Shown: positions 17,336 through 27,700 of the stretch, in pieces
How positions within the stretch are numbered: the stretch's first letter is position 1
How the letters are laid out: each line of letters starts with the position of its first letter
NCBI GenBank assembly: GCA_025355005.1
Contig: JANXLV010000367.1
Coordinates: 32,060 to 96,059 of the forward strand
Origin: Myxococcales bacterium
GTDB taxonomy: Bacteria; Myxococcota_A; Polyangia; Polyangiales; Polyangiaceae
DNA: 64,000 bases
Direction: 5' to 3'
Translations under genes and position numbers: made by a program
Notes under the pieces: model-generated
The model's database searches: none
Told to the model about the DNA's origin: nothing
What the model saw: the letters and a program-made list of their open reading frames with translations, nothing else

Positions 17336-18139
17336 TCAGCGACCGTCCGCGCGCTTTGCCATCTGCTTCGAGATGATGCGGAACGGGCCCGGCAGCGTGC
17401 GAGCCATGAAAGATGCAAACTGCACGTATGTGCTCGTCTCCACGACGGCGCGCGACTTCTCCACTGCGCGCACGGTCTTCTCTGCGACCAGATCGGCGGT
17501 CTGCTTGCTGCGACCGCTGCCCGGCCGTACGCCCGGATTGTTGTCCACGTTGACTGCGTTTGCCCTGAACGGCGTGTCCACCGGGCCTGGCCGGATCACG
17601 ACGACCTTGATGCCGCGGGCGGCGATCTCCGCTCGCAGCGCCATGGCGAGCGCTTCGAGCGCGAACTTGCTCGCCGCGTATGCGCCCATCCGTGGCACGG
17701 ACACGACGCCTGCGATGGAGGACATCATCACGATCGTACCGCGCGATTTCTCGAGCTCCGGCAGCGCGACCTGGGAGAGCCGTAGCGGCGCGAACACGTT
17801 CAGCTCGAACAGCTGCGCGAGATCGTCCGGCGCGATCTTCTCGACCGGCGCATAGAAGCCGCGGCCCGCGTTGTTCACCAGCACGTCGATGCGGCCAAAT
17901 TCAGCGAACGCACGCTCCACGATCCTGACGCGATGAATCTCGCGCGTGACGTCCGCCGCAACGACGATGGCATGACCACCACGCGCGCTCACGTCGCGTG
18001 CGACGGACGCAAGGCCCTCCTCATCCCTCGCGGTGAGCACGACGCTTGCGCCGCGCCTGGCCCATGCGAGGGCAAGGGAACGGCCGATCCCGCTGGATGC
18101 CCCCGTCACGATCACTGCGGGTTTGTCACCACGCGTCAC
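17336..18139 (-). CDS. Short-chain dehydrogenase/reductase
   Basis: 267 residues, classical SDR. NAD(P)-binding motif TGASSGIG near residue 13, NNAG near 90, catalytic Ser in MMSSIAG and YAASK near 155-160, and the PGPVDTPF loop. The Arg residues after the glycine motif (WARRGASV and TARDEEG) favour NADP. The C-terminal part (TLPGPFRIISKQMAKR) may be membrane-associated. The substrate is unknown. It is the middle gene of the FHA-SDR-zinc-ribbon operon (gaps 13 and 16 bp). Confidence 0.88.
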   Translation of the reverse strand: MTRGDKPAVIVTGASSGIGRSLALAWARRGASVVLTARDEEGLASVARDVSARGGHAIVVAADVTREIHRVRIVERAFAEFGRIDVLVNNAGRGFYAPVEKIAPDDLAQLFELNVFAPLRLSQVALPELEKSRGTIVMMSSIAGVVSVPRMGAYAASKFALEALAMALRAEIAARGIKVVVIRPGPVDTPFRANAVNVDNNPGVRPGSGRSKQTADLVAEKTVRAVEKSRAVVETSTYVQFASFMARTLPGPFRIISKQMAKRADGR

Positions 18140-18152
18140 GCCATCGCCTGCT

Positions 18153-19118
18153 CTATTCAGGTCTCAAATAGCCCGACTTGAGCAGCTTCTGCAGCATCTG
18201 CACGGTCTCGAGATCCGTCGACTGCGCCTTGTTGAGCACGGTCTCCACGTGCCCGTAGTTGTGCGCGAGCTGGATGATGTCGAGCTCCTCGGGCTTCAGA
18301 TCACGAAGCTGCGCCGCGAGCGGGATGTTGATGATGAGGCGCGTGTTGAGATCCGGCAGATCGTTGCGCAGCTCGTTGAACTCGTCGAGCTGGCGCAGGC
18401 CCTCCATGAGGACCTCCTGCACGGAGCAGTCGATCTCGTTCGGGAACTGGCGCTCGTCCGGCGGCTCGAGATCGAAGAGGCCCTTCTGCCACGTGAGCAT
18501 CCGGAAGATGCTCTTCATGGGGGGGACCTCGTCGAGGTCGTTGATCGTCGCGTAGTAGATCGAGCCCTTCCGCAGGAAGATGCGGCCGATGTCGTCCTCG
18601 GTGCGGATGGCGAGCACGCCGCTCTTCTTGGACGTGCCGAACAGCTGGAGAAGGTCCGGGAGCGGCACCTCTTCGATGCTGCCGGACATGGTGCGCGTGT
18701 TGGTCTTGCGCTGCTCGCCTACGTTCTCGAGCTTTCGCTTCGCGGCGTCGGTGCTCTCCTGCACCATCTCGGCGCCGCCAGCGATCACCTTGAGGATGCT
18801 CGTACCGATGAGGACGCGGTCGCCTTCCTTGAGGCGTGCGCGCTTGATCTTCTCGCCGTTGACGAACGTGCCGTTCGTGGATCCCAGGTCTTCGATCCAG
18901 ATCTGGTCCGACTGCATCGCAATGCGGGCGTGCTTGCGGCTCACCATGTCCTCGACCAGCACCATGTCGAGGTCGCTGGAGCGCCCGACGATGATCTGCT
19001 TTTCCGGAACGATCGGAAATTCGCCGCCCTGGTACTTCCCGCTGATGAAGCGGAGTACGAAGGTCCGGGTCCTGGGGCCCGAGCCTGTGGTCGGCGCCTT
19101 TTGCGCGGTGTCGTTCAT
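18153..19118 (-). CDS. FHA domain protein with DUF4388 region
   Basis: 321 residues. An FHA domain (about 20-115) carries the phosphothreonine-binding residues GRSSD, SRKHA and STNGTFVNG. A DUF4388 (PATAN-like) region follows (about 145-250, starting SGSIEEVPLPDLLQLF), then a helical C-terminus. Proteins of this layout in Myxococcota read out Ser/Thr kinase signalling. I chose the ATG at 19118: the longer TTG frame from 19232 would start between the -35 and -10 of the promoter found here. First gene of a three-gene operon. Confidence 0.88.
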   Translation of the reverse strand: MNDTAQKAPTTGSGPRTRTFVLRFISGKYQGGEFPIVPEKQIIVGRSSDLDMVLVEDMVSRKHARIAMQSDQIWIEDLGSTNGTFVNGEKIKRARLKEGDRVLIGTSILKVIAGGAEMVQESTDAAKRKLENVGEQRKTNTRTMSGSIEEVPLPDLLQLFGTSKKSGVLAIRTEDDIGRIFLRKGSIYYATINDLDEVPPMKSIFRMLTWQKGLFDLEPPDERQFPNEIDCSVQEVLMEGLRQLDEFNELRNDLPDLNTRLIINIPLAAQLRDLKPEELDIIQLAHNYGHVETVLNKAQSTDLETVQMLQKLLKSGYLRPE

Positions 19119-19212
19119 GGACACAGAAGGCTTACGGCTTGCGTCTTGCGGGGTTTCACGAGTTTGCGAGCGATTGGCGAGTCCAGTACCGAGCGCTGAA
19201 ATCGCACCTTTT

Positions 19213-19242
19213 AGAGTAACGAGGATGCGCAAAGCTGGTCAA
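19213..19242 (-). promoter_or_regulatory. Sigma-70-type promoter for the FHA operon
   Basis: TTGACC at 19242-19237 and TACTCT at 19218-19213 on the minus strand, separated by 18 bp. Transcription would start near 19206, about 88 nt before the FHA start codon. Confidence 0.55.
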
Positions 19243-19335
19243 GTCGCGGTATGACGATTCCACCGGTATCATGCTTTTAAGCGCACTTATGCAAGCACCA
19301 TTGAGTGTAGGCGGCGCTTGCCCGGTCGAGGCCGC

Positions 19336-20445
19336 ATGAGCGCCACAGCTCCTCCCCATCCGCCGCCCCGGCCGCCGCCCCGGCCGTTAGCTCCCACGAG
19401 CCCGTTGCCCGCGGATCCATTCGGAACACATCGCGCGCTGGAGCCGAAAGGCGCGCTGCCGCAGCCGGCATGGCGGGTCGACAACGATTTCTCCCGGCTT
19501 TTCCAGGGTGAGATGCTCATCTCCGTCGCCACGCTCAACGTGGACGCGGCGAGCTTCCGTCAGATGGAGGAGGGTGAAGGGGGTTCGGATGATCAGGTAC
19601 TCATCGCGCGCGTCCTCGACACGATCCAGAAACGCGGGAAGCAACACAACCCGGTGACGGGGTCGGGGGGCATGCTCCTCGGCTCCGTGAGACAGCTCGC
19701 GCCGGGTCGCGCTGACGAAGGCAAGATCGCCGCGGGTGCTCGCGTCGCCACGCTCGTGTCGCTCTCGCTCACGCCGCTCACCGTGGAGAAGGTGCTCGCG
19801 GTTCGTCGGCCGAGCGCGCAGCTCGACGTGGTTGGTGAAGCGGTCATCTTCGCGTCCAGCCCGTATGCGCGCATCCCCAGCGACCTGGCTGAGCGGCTGG
19901 CGCTCGCGGTGCTGGACGTAGCGGGTGCAGCGCCGCAGGTCGCGCGCCTCGTCAAGCCCGGCACCAGCGTGCTCGTGCTCGGCGCGGGCGGCAAGAGCGG
20001 CATCCTCTGCGCGGCCGAGGCGCGACGCACGGGTGGTGCTGACACGCGCATCATCGGCGTCGAGAGCTACGAGACCTACGCGACAGAGCTCCGCGAGCTC
20101 GGCATCTGCGATCAGGTGCTCTCGCTCGACGCGCGCGATCCGGTGCGCGTCCGCAACGCGGTATTGCAAGCGAACGGCGGCAAGGAAGTGGACCTGAGCT
20201 TCTCCTGCGTGAACGTGCAGGACACGGAGATGAGCGCCATCCTGCCCGTGCGCGATCGCGGCATCGCGTACATGTTCGCCATGTCCACCAGTTTCACGAA
20301 GGCCGCGCTCGGCGCCGAGGGCGTGGGCAAGGACGTGGATCTGATGATCGGCAATGGGTTCGCGAACGGCCACGCCGAGCACTCGCTCTCCATGATGCGC
20401 AGCATGCCGAGCGTGCGCGCGCTGTTCGAGCGCCGGTATGGGTAG
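19336..20445 (+). CDS. kdd: L-erythro-3,5-diaminohexanoate dehydrogenase
   Basis: 369 residues. The enzyme of lysine fermentation that oxidatively deaminates 3,5-diaminohexanoate to 5-amino-3-oxohexanoate with NAD. The match is visible along the whole length: GTHRALEPKGALPQPAW at the start of the domain, NPVTGSGGMLLGSV, ATLVSLSLTPL, VLDVAGAAPQVARLVKPG, the Rossmann motif VLGAGGKSG, and TSFTKAALGAEGVGKDV. A Pro-rich N-terminal extension of about 28 residues is unusual. GAGG precedes the ATG. None of the other lysine-fermentation genes (kamA, kamDE, kce, kal) is in this window. The formate-THF ligase gene follows 24 bp later. Confidence 0.9.
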   Translation: MSATAPPHPPPRPPPRPLAPTSPLPADPFGTHRALEPKGALPQPAWRVDNDFSRLFQGEMLISVATLNVDAASFRQMEEGEGGSDDQVLIARVLDTIQKRGKQHNPVTGSGGMLLGSVRQLAPGRADEGKIAAGARVATLVSLSLTPLTVEKVLAVRRPSAQLDVVGEAVIFASSPYARIPSDLAERLALAVLDVAGAAPQVARLVKPGTSVLVLGAGGKSGILCAAEARRTGGADTRIIGVESYETYATELRELGICDQVLSLDARDPVRVRNAVLQANGGKEVDLSFSCVNVQDTEMSAILPVRDRGIAYMFAMSTSFTKAALGAEGVGKDVDLMIGNGFANGHAEHSLSMMRSMPSVRALFERRYG

Positions 20446-20469
20446 ACCGCGATAGAGGAGAAACGGAAC

Positions 20470-22130
20470 ATGAGCATTCGTCCGATCGAAGATGTCGCCA
20501 AGGACCTGGGGCTGTCTTCCGCGGAGTGGGAACCGTATGGTCGCAGCAAGGCCAAGCTGGAGCTCTCCGTCCTCGGGAACCCTGCGCGCGCGAAGGGCCG
20601 GCTGATCCTGGTGTCCGCGATCAACCCTACGCCCGCGGGCGAAGGCAAGACCACCACGTCGATCGGCCTCGCGATGGGCATGCGCAAGCTCGGAAAGAAC
20701 GCCGTCCTCGCGCTTCGTGAGCCGTCGCTCGGTCCGGTGTTCGGCGTGAAGGGCGGCGGCACGGGCGGCGGCAAGGCGTCGCTCTTCCCCGCGGACGACA
20801 TCAACCTGCACTTCACCGGTGACATCCACGCGATCACCACCGCACACAACCTTCTCTCCGCCATCGTCGATAATTCGGCTTATTTCCGCGATGAAAACGG
20901 CGGCGTCGGCGTGATCGATCCCAGGCAGATCACCTGGGGCCGCGCGCTGGACATGAACGATCGCTTCCTTCGCAACTGCATCGTTGGCCTTGGTGGAAAG
21001 TCACACGGCATCCCGCGCGAGGAGCGATTCGACATCACGGCGGCGAGCGAGATCATGGCCGTCATCGCGCTCGCCACGAGCTACGAAGATCTCGAAGCAC
21101 GCCTTGGCAACATCGTCATCGGCAGCACGTACGACGGCACCGCAGTGCGCGCGCGCGACGTCTCCGCCCACTCCGCCATGACGGCAGTCCTTCGCGACGC
21201 CCTGCGCCCGAACCTCGTGCAGACCGCGGAGGGCGGCCCCGCGATCGTCCACGCCGGTCCGTTCGGCAACATCGCGCATGGCTGCAACAGCGTGCTCGCC
21301 ACGCGTCTTGCGATGTCGCTCGGTGACTACGCGATCACGGAGGCCGGATTCGGATTCGACCTGGGCGGCGAGAAGTTCCTGAACATCAAGTGCCGCCAGG
21401 CGGGCATCTGGCCGCGCGCCATGGTCCTCGTGGCCACGCTGCGCGCGCTCAAGATGCACGGCGGCGCCTCCGTGAAGACCTGCGGCGAGCCAAACGCAGC
21501 CGCGCTGGAAGCAGGGCTCACGCACCTCGAAAAACACTTGCAGAATGCACATACATTCGGGCTCACCGCCGTGGTCGCGGTGAACGCGTTCCCGAACGAC
21601 ACGGAAGAGGAGCTCGCCCTCGTGGAAGGCGCCGTGCAGAAGCTAGGTGCTCGCTTCGCGCGGTGCCTCGGCTTCGCGAAGGGCGGAGATGGCGCCACGG
21701 AGCTCGCGCGCGTGGTCACGGAGGTGGTGGACAAGACGGACCACCCGTCGCGAAGTACGTCTACGAGCTCACGGACCCGCCGAAGGAGAAGATCCGCAAG
21801 ATCGCGCAGACCATCTACGGCGCGAAGGACGTGGTCTTCAGCGGCTCTTCGGAGAAGGACCTCGAGCGAGCCGTGAAGCTGGGCGCGGCCGAGTATCCGG
21901 TGTGCATGGCAAAGACGCAGCTGTCGCTCTCCGACGATCCCGCGCGCTACGGCCGCCCGCAAGACTTCACGGTCAACGTGCGCGAGGTCCGGCTCTCCGC
22001 GGGCGCTGGCTTCATCGTCCCGCTCACGGGCGACATGATGACGATGCCAGGCCTACCGAAGGTCCCCGCCGCGCGGAACGTGAAGCTCCTTCCGGACGGA
22101 AAAATCAAAGGCCTGATGCAAAACGACTGA
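20470..22130 (+). CDS. fhs: Formate-tetrahydrofolate ligase, interrupted by a frameshift
   Basis: ATP-dependent formylation of tetrahydrofolate in one-carbon metabolism. The first 426 codons show NPTPAGEGKTTT (ATP site), EPSLGPVFGVKGG and the rest of the family core. After Pro426 (CCG at 21745-21747) the frame is lost, and the remaining 126 residues, from KYVYELTD to the end at 22130, continue in the frame one base over. Restoring one G between 21747 and 21748 gives 553 residues, close to the usual 557, with no other defect. A sequencing error or a very recent mutation is more likely than a decayed gene. Uncorrected, the first frame ends at 21876. Confidence 0.88.
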
Positions 22131-22139
22131 CCCCCGTTT

Positions 22140-24344
22140 TTACTTTCCGCTCGCGATCGTGATGATGGGCGCTGGTTCGGCCGGGGTGGGCATCGGGGTC
22201 GTCAGCTCCGTCACTCCGGGCAGGACGATGGTGAACTTGGTGCCCGCTCCGGATTGGCTCTGCACTTCGATGGTGCCGCCTGCGTTCTGGATCAGGCGTT
22301 GGCTTATCGCGAGGCCGAGGCCCGTGCCTTGATCCTTCGTCGTGAAGAATGGGATGAACAGGTTCTTGAGGACCTTCGGGGCGATGCCGGGGCCGGTGTC
22401 GCGCACGCTCACCTCGATGACCTCCGCAGCGGCCTCCATCTTCGCGTTGTTGGCGCGCTCGGCCATCGTGCGATCGCTGCGGTCTCCTCGATCGCCGCGT
22501 TCGCTGGCAGGAGTCGCCGAAGACGCATATTCGCCGCGCGCCGCGCGCCTCCTCGCGGTCGTGACTGACACGCGCCCGTGTCCGTCCATTGCCTGGATGG
22601 CGTTCTGCATCAGATTGATGAGCACCTGCCGGAACTGCTCGGCGTCGATCTTGGCGAGCGGCAGCGATGGCGAGAGCTCCACCTGCAGGTCCACGTCCGT
22701 CGATTGCTGGCTGGAGAGGATCTGGACCGTGCGCTTCACCGCTGCGTTGATGTCGATGGGCGCCGGGTTGCCTGAGCGCGGCCGCGCGTAGTCGAGGAAG
22801 CTTCCGACGACGCGGTTCAGGCGATCGGTCTCCTCCAGGATGATGCTGAGAAACTCCTTCGCGGACGCATCACCGGGCGCTTCCTCGAGTAGCTGCGCCG
22901 CGCCCTTGATCGCGCCGAGCGGGTTCTTCACTTCGTGCGCGAGGCCGGCGGCCATCGAGCCCAGCGCGGCTAGACGGTCGCGCTCCTTCATGCGCGCGTA
23001 GATGCGGCTGTTCGCGATGGCGATGCCCATCTGCGACGCCACGTTCTCTATGAGCGCGAGCTCCTCCGGCGTGAACGCCTCGCGCACGCGATCGTCGACG
23101 ATGGCAAGGAGGCCCTGGAGATCGTCGCCGTCACTGCGGACCGCGAACAGCGCGCCTCGTTCGAACGGTCCGAGCATGGTCGCGGCGGCGAGGACCGGTG
23201 CGTCCTTTACGGGCTGCGGGGCCACGCGCATCGCGATCTCCTCGAGCGACAGCGTCGTCTTCAGCCGATCGAGAATGGGGCGAATCGCGATCGACTCGAG
23301 TCGCTTGTTCGGCTGCGCGCCGAGCGAACCCGCAAGGTCGAAGCCGTCGCCGTCGCTGTCGATCAGGTAGATGGCAGCGCTCGTCACGCGGCGCGAGCGC
23401 TCGAGACCGGAGAGCACGGTGTCGACCATCTCCTCGGCCTCGAGGGCATGTGCAAGGCGCTTGCGCAGGTCGGTCACGCTGGTCTCCAGGTCGTAGCGTT
23501 CGCGGAAGAAGAACTGGTGCACGCGTGAGCGCACCTGATCTTGCAGCGGCTCGAACAGCACCAGGAACACGATCGATGCGAGCACCGCGTTCAGGTACAT
23601 CGTGCCCAGCGCGCCGACGTACGTGATGAAGCAATAGAAGATGCCAGCGAGCGCGAATGCCAGCAGGGTCGACACCATCAGGCGGCCCGACAGCTCGTAG
23701 ATGTCCGCCATGCGCGGCCGCGCGAGCGACTCCGAGAGCACGAAGAGGAAGACGATGGCGAGCACCGCGCCAATAGGCGGGAACGACACGCCGAAGAAGA
23801 CGATGAAGTCCGCGAGCGTGAACGTGCACGCCAGCGCTCCAGTGGCGACCAGGAAGCGCACGCGATCACGCACCGCGCGCGACGAGCTCTTCTGGCCCTG
23901 CCGCGCAAGCGACACGAGCGCCGCGAGCAAGAACCCGAACACGTAGGAGTAGATGAGGATGCGCGCGATCGGGTGCTCGCGGTATGGCGATACGCCGAGC
24001 GCCAGCATGGGTATGCCCACGAACAGGGCGCTCCTCCGCATGCGCGCGCTCTTCTGCACACCAGGGTTCGCTCCAGCGGCGCCTTGCTCCACCGGAACGA
24101 TCGAGTCGAACAGGTGAACCGCGAACTGCGGCAGGAGCACCGTGAACGCGACCGTCGCGCGGAACCAGATCTCCGAGCGAAGGAATCCGGCGAGCGACTG
24201 GCTCGTGTACCAGAAGGCCACGGTCGTCGCGAAAGCAGCGAACAGGAGGTGAACCGCGCGACGACCACGGAGGAGCATCGAGAGCGCGATCGCAAATGCA
24301 AGAACGCCGCAGAAGAGCGTCGTTCGTGCACGCAAATCTTCCAC
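22140..24344 (-). CDS. Membrane histidine kinase with GAF domain
   Basis: 734 residues. The N-terminal third contains about eight hydrophobic helices (7TM-like sensor region, 1-290). A GAF-like domain (about 300-450) follows, then HisKA with the phosphorylated His470 in LAHEVKNPLGAIKG, and HATPase_c with the N box (NLMQNAIQAM), DTGPGIAP and TGLGLAIS. The kinase core is of the NtrB/AtoS type that normally feeds sigma-54 activators. An unusual Arg/Ser/Glu-rich insertion (about 40 residues) sits inside the ATPase domain. No receiver gene adjoins it; its stop is 10 bp from the end of the convergent formate-THF ligase gene. Confidence 0.92.
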   Translation of the reverse strand: MEDLRARTTLFCGVLAFAIALSMLLRGRRAVHLLFAAFATTVAFWYTSQSLAGFLRSEIWFRATVAFTVLLPQFAVHLFDSIVPVEQGAAGANPGVQKSARMRRSALFVGIPMLALGVSPYREHPIARILIYSYVFGFLLAALVSLARQGQKSSSRAVRDRVRFLVATGALACTFTLADFIVFFGVSFPPIGAVLAIVFLFVLSESLARPRMADIYELSGRLMVSTLLAFALAGIFYCFITYVGALGTMYLNAVLASIVFLVLFEPLQDQVRSRVHQFFFRERYDLETSVTDLRKRLAHALEAEEMVDTVLSGLERSRRVTSAAIYLIDSDGDGFDLAGSLGAQPNKRLESIAIRPILDRLKTTLSLEEIAMRVAPQPVKDAPVLAAATMLGPFERGALFAVRSDGDDLQGLLAIVDDRVREAFTPEELALIENVASQMGIAIANSRIYARMKERDRLAALGSMAAGLAHEVKNPLGAIKGAAQLLEEAPGDASAKEFLSIILEETDRLNRVVGSFLDYARPRSGNPAPIDINAAVKRTVQILSSQQSTDVDLQVELSPSLPLAKIDAEQFRQVLINLMQNAIQAMDGHGRVSVTTARRRAARGEYASSATPASERGDRGDRSDRTMAERANNAKMEAAAEVIEVSVRDTGPGIAPKVLKNLFIPFFTTKDQGTGLGLAISQRLIQNAGGTIEVQSQSGAGTKFTIVLPGVTELTTPMPTPAEPAPIITIASGK

Positions 24345-24430
24345 GGCGTTACTCGGCGGTCATTCTGTGAAGCGTGGGATTCGCTTCACGCACGTCACCG
24401 GCGGCGCGTTCATCACGACGCGCCTGTCGC

Positions 24431-24793
24431 TCAGTGCTTCTGGTTGTTGGGGTCCGAGGGATCCGGATTCGGACTCCAGGGCTGCGGCTGCGGCTGGTTC
24501 GGATCGTCCGAGCCCGCCTGATCGCCTGTGCGCCAGGGCTGCGGCTGGGGAGTGACACCCTGCTCAGCCACTTCGCGTGGATCCTGGGTGGTGCTCTTGC
24601 CGTCTTTTTCCCCCTGCCCGGGTTGCTTGCTGTCGTTGCCAGCGATGATGCTGTCCACCGACGACGAGACGCCCTCGCGGGTGCCCTCCGTCTGTGAAGA
24701 GCCATCGATGGCGCAGCCAGAACCAAGCCCGGTGAGGGCAGCCAATGCGGCAATCGCCGCGACCTTCGTTGACATTGAATACAACCGTTTCAT
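24431..24793 (-). CDS. Small lipoprotein coupled to the sigma-54 activator
   Basis: 120 residues. Lipobox LGSGC at about residue 27, then a polar, disordered stretch with the repeat (Q)PQPW three times (TPQPQPW, QPQPQPW and the related PNPDPS). GGAGGG lies 6 nt before the ATG at 24793, and that ATG shares its A with the stop codon of the large activator gene, so the two are translationally coupled. Probably periplasmic or surface exposed; function unknown. Confidence 0.72.
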   Translation of the reverse strand: MKRLYSMSTKVAAIAALAALTGLGSGCAIDGSSQTEGTREGVSSSVDSIIAGNDSKQPGQGEKDGKSTTQDPREVAEQGVTPQPQPWRTGDQAGSDDPNQPQPQPWSPNPDPSDPNNQKH

Positions 24794-27700
24794 CACGCAC
24801 CCTCCGTGGATGCGGCCATCAGGCCATACTGCTTCACGAGCTGCGAGAGTCGCGGACGCTTCATCCCGAGAAGCGCTGCGGCTCGCGTAATGTTCCCCTT
24901 CGTTTCCCTGAGAGCGCGAGCGATGCAATCCCGCTCGATCTGACGCTTGATGTCCGTGAGCGACACGGCGCCCTGGCGGACTTGAGCGTACGCCACCGCG
25001 GTCGCGTTCGCCTCATCTTCTGGGAGACAACCGTCACCCTCCTCGTCCGAGTCCTCTGCGAAGGAAGGCGACGAGTTGGCGGCACCCCCGCCAATGGAGC
25101 TGATGGAGCCGACGGAGCTGAGCGCGCCAAGCGGGCCATGCGGTACTAGGCTCGCCCGCAACGTCACGGGACCGCTGCCCGGACCGCCCGTGTGGGAGCT
25201 TTGCGCAGATTGTGCGACGGCGCGTAGGTCGTCGACGTTGGAGACGATGTCCTCTGCCGTGATGATCATGCCGTCGGCGAAGAGAGAGACGGCGCGGAGC
25301 ACGTTCTCGAGCTCGCGGACGTTGCCCGGCCAGCGGTGGCGAGCGAGTAGCTCGAGCGCTTCGGGGGCAAGGGTCTTCGGGACGCCGTCTCCGGAGAGCG
25401 TGCGCTCCCCGCCGACCCGAGCGAGGATCGTCTCGGAGATCTTTCCGATGTCGCCGATGCGCTGACGGAGGGCGGGCACCTCGAGGGTGATTCCGCGGAG
25501 CCGGTAGTACAGGTCCTCGCGGAACTCACCGCGCTCGACCATGGCCTTCAGATCGCGGTGCGTGGCGCAGATGACGCGGACGTTGCAGCGAATCTGCGCC
25601 GCGCCGCCCACGCGCTCGAACGTGCGCTCCTGAAGTACGCGGAGGAGAGCGACCTGCGTGCGTGCCGAGATGTCGCCGATCTCGTCGAGGAACAGCGTGC
25701 CGTTCTCCGCGAGCTCGAAGCGGCCGCGACGACGACCAGACGCGCCGGTGAACGCGCCCTTCTCGTGACCGAAGAGCTCGGACAGGAGGAGAGTCTCGAC
25801 CAGTGCGGCGCAGTTGACGGTGACCAGCGGGCCGCTCGCGCGCTCGCTTGCACGGTGAAGCGCCTCTGCAACGAGCTCCTTGCCCGTGCCGCTCTCGCCG
25901 TGGATGAGCACCGTGGCGTTGGCGCGAGCGACCTTCACGATCGCCGACTTCAGCGCGACCATCTGGGGATCGTCGCCGACGAGGCGCGACTCGGGGCGTT
26001 CGCTGGGGCGAAGTGCAGCGCTGCCTTCGCGCTGGCGCGTGTCGGGGAAGAGGGCCTCGGAGAAGCTCGCGGTGAGGCGGCTCAGCGCGACGACATCCGG
26101 CTTCGCAAGGAATGCAGTGCGGACCTCACCCGTGAGCGCATTGGCGACCTGATCGCGAACGGCAAGCGCGCGGGTGTGGTGAGCGCGGGCCTCTGCGACG
26201 TCTCCCTGCTCGCAGAACAGCATGGCGAGGAGCTGGTGCGCCTCACGCAGAAGGTCTTCGTCGCCGGCGTCACGTGCGAGTGACAGGCCGTGCTCCGCGC
26301 CTTCGAGGTTGGGGAGCCCCTGCGCGCGCCCGAGCAGCACCGAGAGGATCGCCGTCTCAGCAAGCGCGTCGTTACGGGTCGAGAGCGAGCGCGAACGATC
26401 GATGTCCGAGGTGGCGCGGGCGACGTCGCCGTCTTCGAGTGCGATGCGTGCCGACACGCGAAATGCCTCGCCGAGGAACTCACGGTCCTTCGCGGCCTCA
26501 CCATCGACGATGGCTTGCGTGATCTCGCGCTTCGCGTCGACCGTGTTTCCGCGGGAGAGAGCGATGCGAGCAGCGACCACCGCGAAGTGCGACGAACGCG
26601 CCGGCGGCATGCCCGGGCCAAGCGCGCGGCGGCCAAAGCGCACCGAGTGCTCTGCGTGATCGAAGAGGCCAAGGCGGTGGCGGAGGTCTGCAAGGTTGCC
26701 GAGCACGCGCGCCATGCGGATGCGATCGCCGAGGCGCTGGCGGAGCTTGACCGCGCGCTCCATGAGCGAAAGCGCGTCCATGAATGCGTGGCGGCGCGTG
26801 GCGATGACCGCGAGGTTGTCGAGCGCGAAGGCCTGCGCGCGTGCGTCCGAGTTGGTCTCACCCTCCGAGAGGACCGCGGTGAACACCGCCTGCGCCTCGT
26901 CCACGAGACCCTTGGAGAGAAGCGCGATACCGCGGTTCAGGCGCGCGCGGAGCTCCGCGGTGCGATCGCCGAGGCGCGAGGCCGCCCACACGTCCTCCGC
27001 GAAGTGGGAGTCTGCTTCGTCCCAGCGCGACTCGATGAGGAGGAGCTTGCCGAGGGTGTTGCGTGCACGAAGACGGACATCCTCACGTGTGCTGGGGCTT
27101 TGGGGAGATGCACCGGTCTTCGAGCCGAAGACGATCGACTCGGCGAGCTCACGTGCGCCGGCGAGATCGCCGTTCTGGTACGAGACCTCTGCGAGCTCTG
27201 CCCGCGCGTCCTCGCGCACGTCCTCGTCGCGGCCGTTCTCGAAGCTTGCGAGCTGCGTGGCCTTGCCGAGCGCGACCTTCGCGGCGACGAGATCGCCGAC
27301 GCCGACGCACGCGCGACCCAGCAGCAACATGACGCCCGCATCCGAGCCACCGAGCGCCGCTGCGCACTCGGACCACTTGCGTGCCTCTTCGGACTCACCC
27401 GCGGCGATCGCGCGCGTGGCGGAGTTGGTCGCCAGGCGAAGCGCGTCGGCGCGAGCGCCATCAGCCGCGCTGCTTGCGAGCGCGTTGACCCGCGAATACC
27501 AGCGTGTCACGAGCTCACGACGGGCCACCGTATCGGCAACGACGGAGATGGCACGTGCATGCGCCTGGTCGGCGCGGACCGTATCGCCTGCGCGGAGCCA
27601 CAGGTCTGCGGCCTGCGCCATGGCCCACGGATCCGTCTCGAGCGGTCCGGCTCCTGAAGCTACTGAAGATCCGGCTCCTGAAGATCCGTCTGCGACGAGC

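Noticed and set aside
19119..19232. Longer FHA protein starting at TTG 19232
   Set aside because: That codon falls between the -35 and -10 of a good promoter on the same strand, so it would not be transcribed.
21390..22130. Separate second gene in the formate-THF ligase region
   Set aside because: Its N-terminal part overlaps the ligase in another frame with no motif; only the last 126 codons make sense, as the ligase C-terminus after a frameshift.
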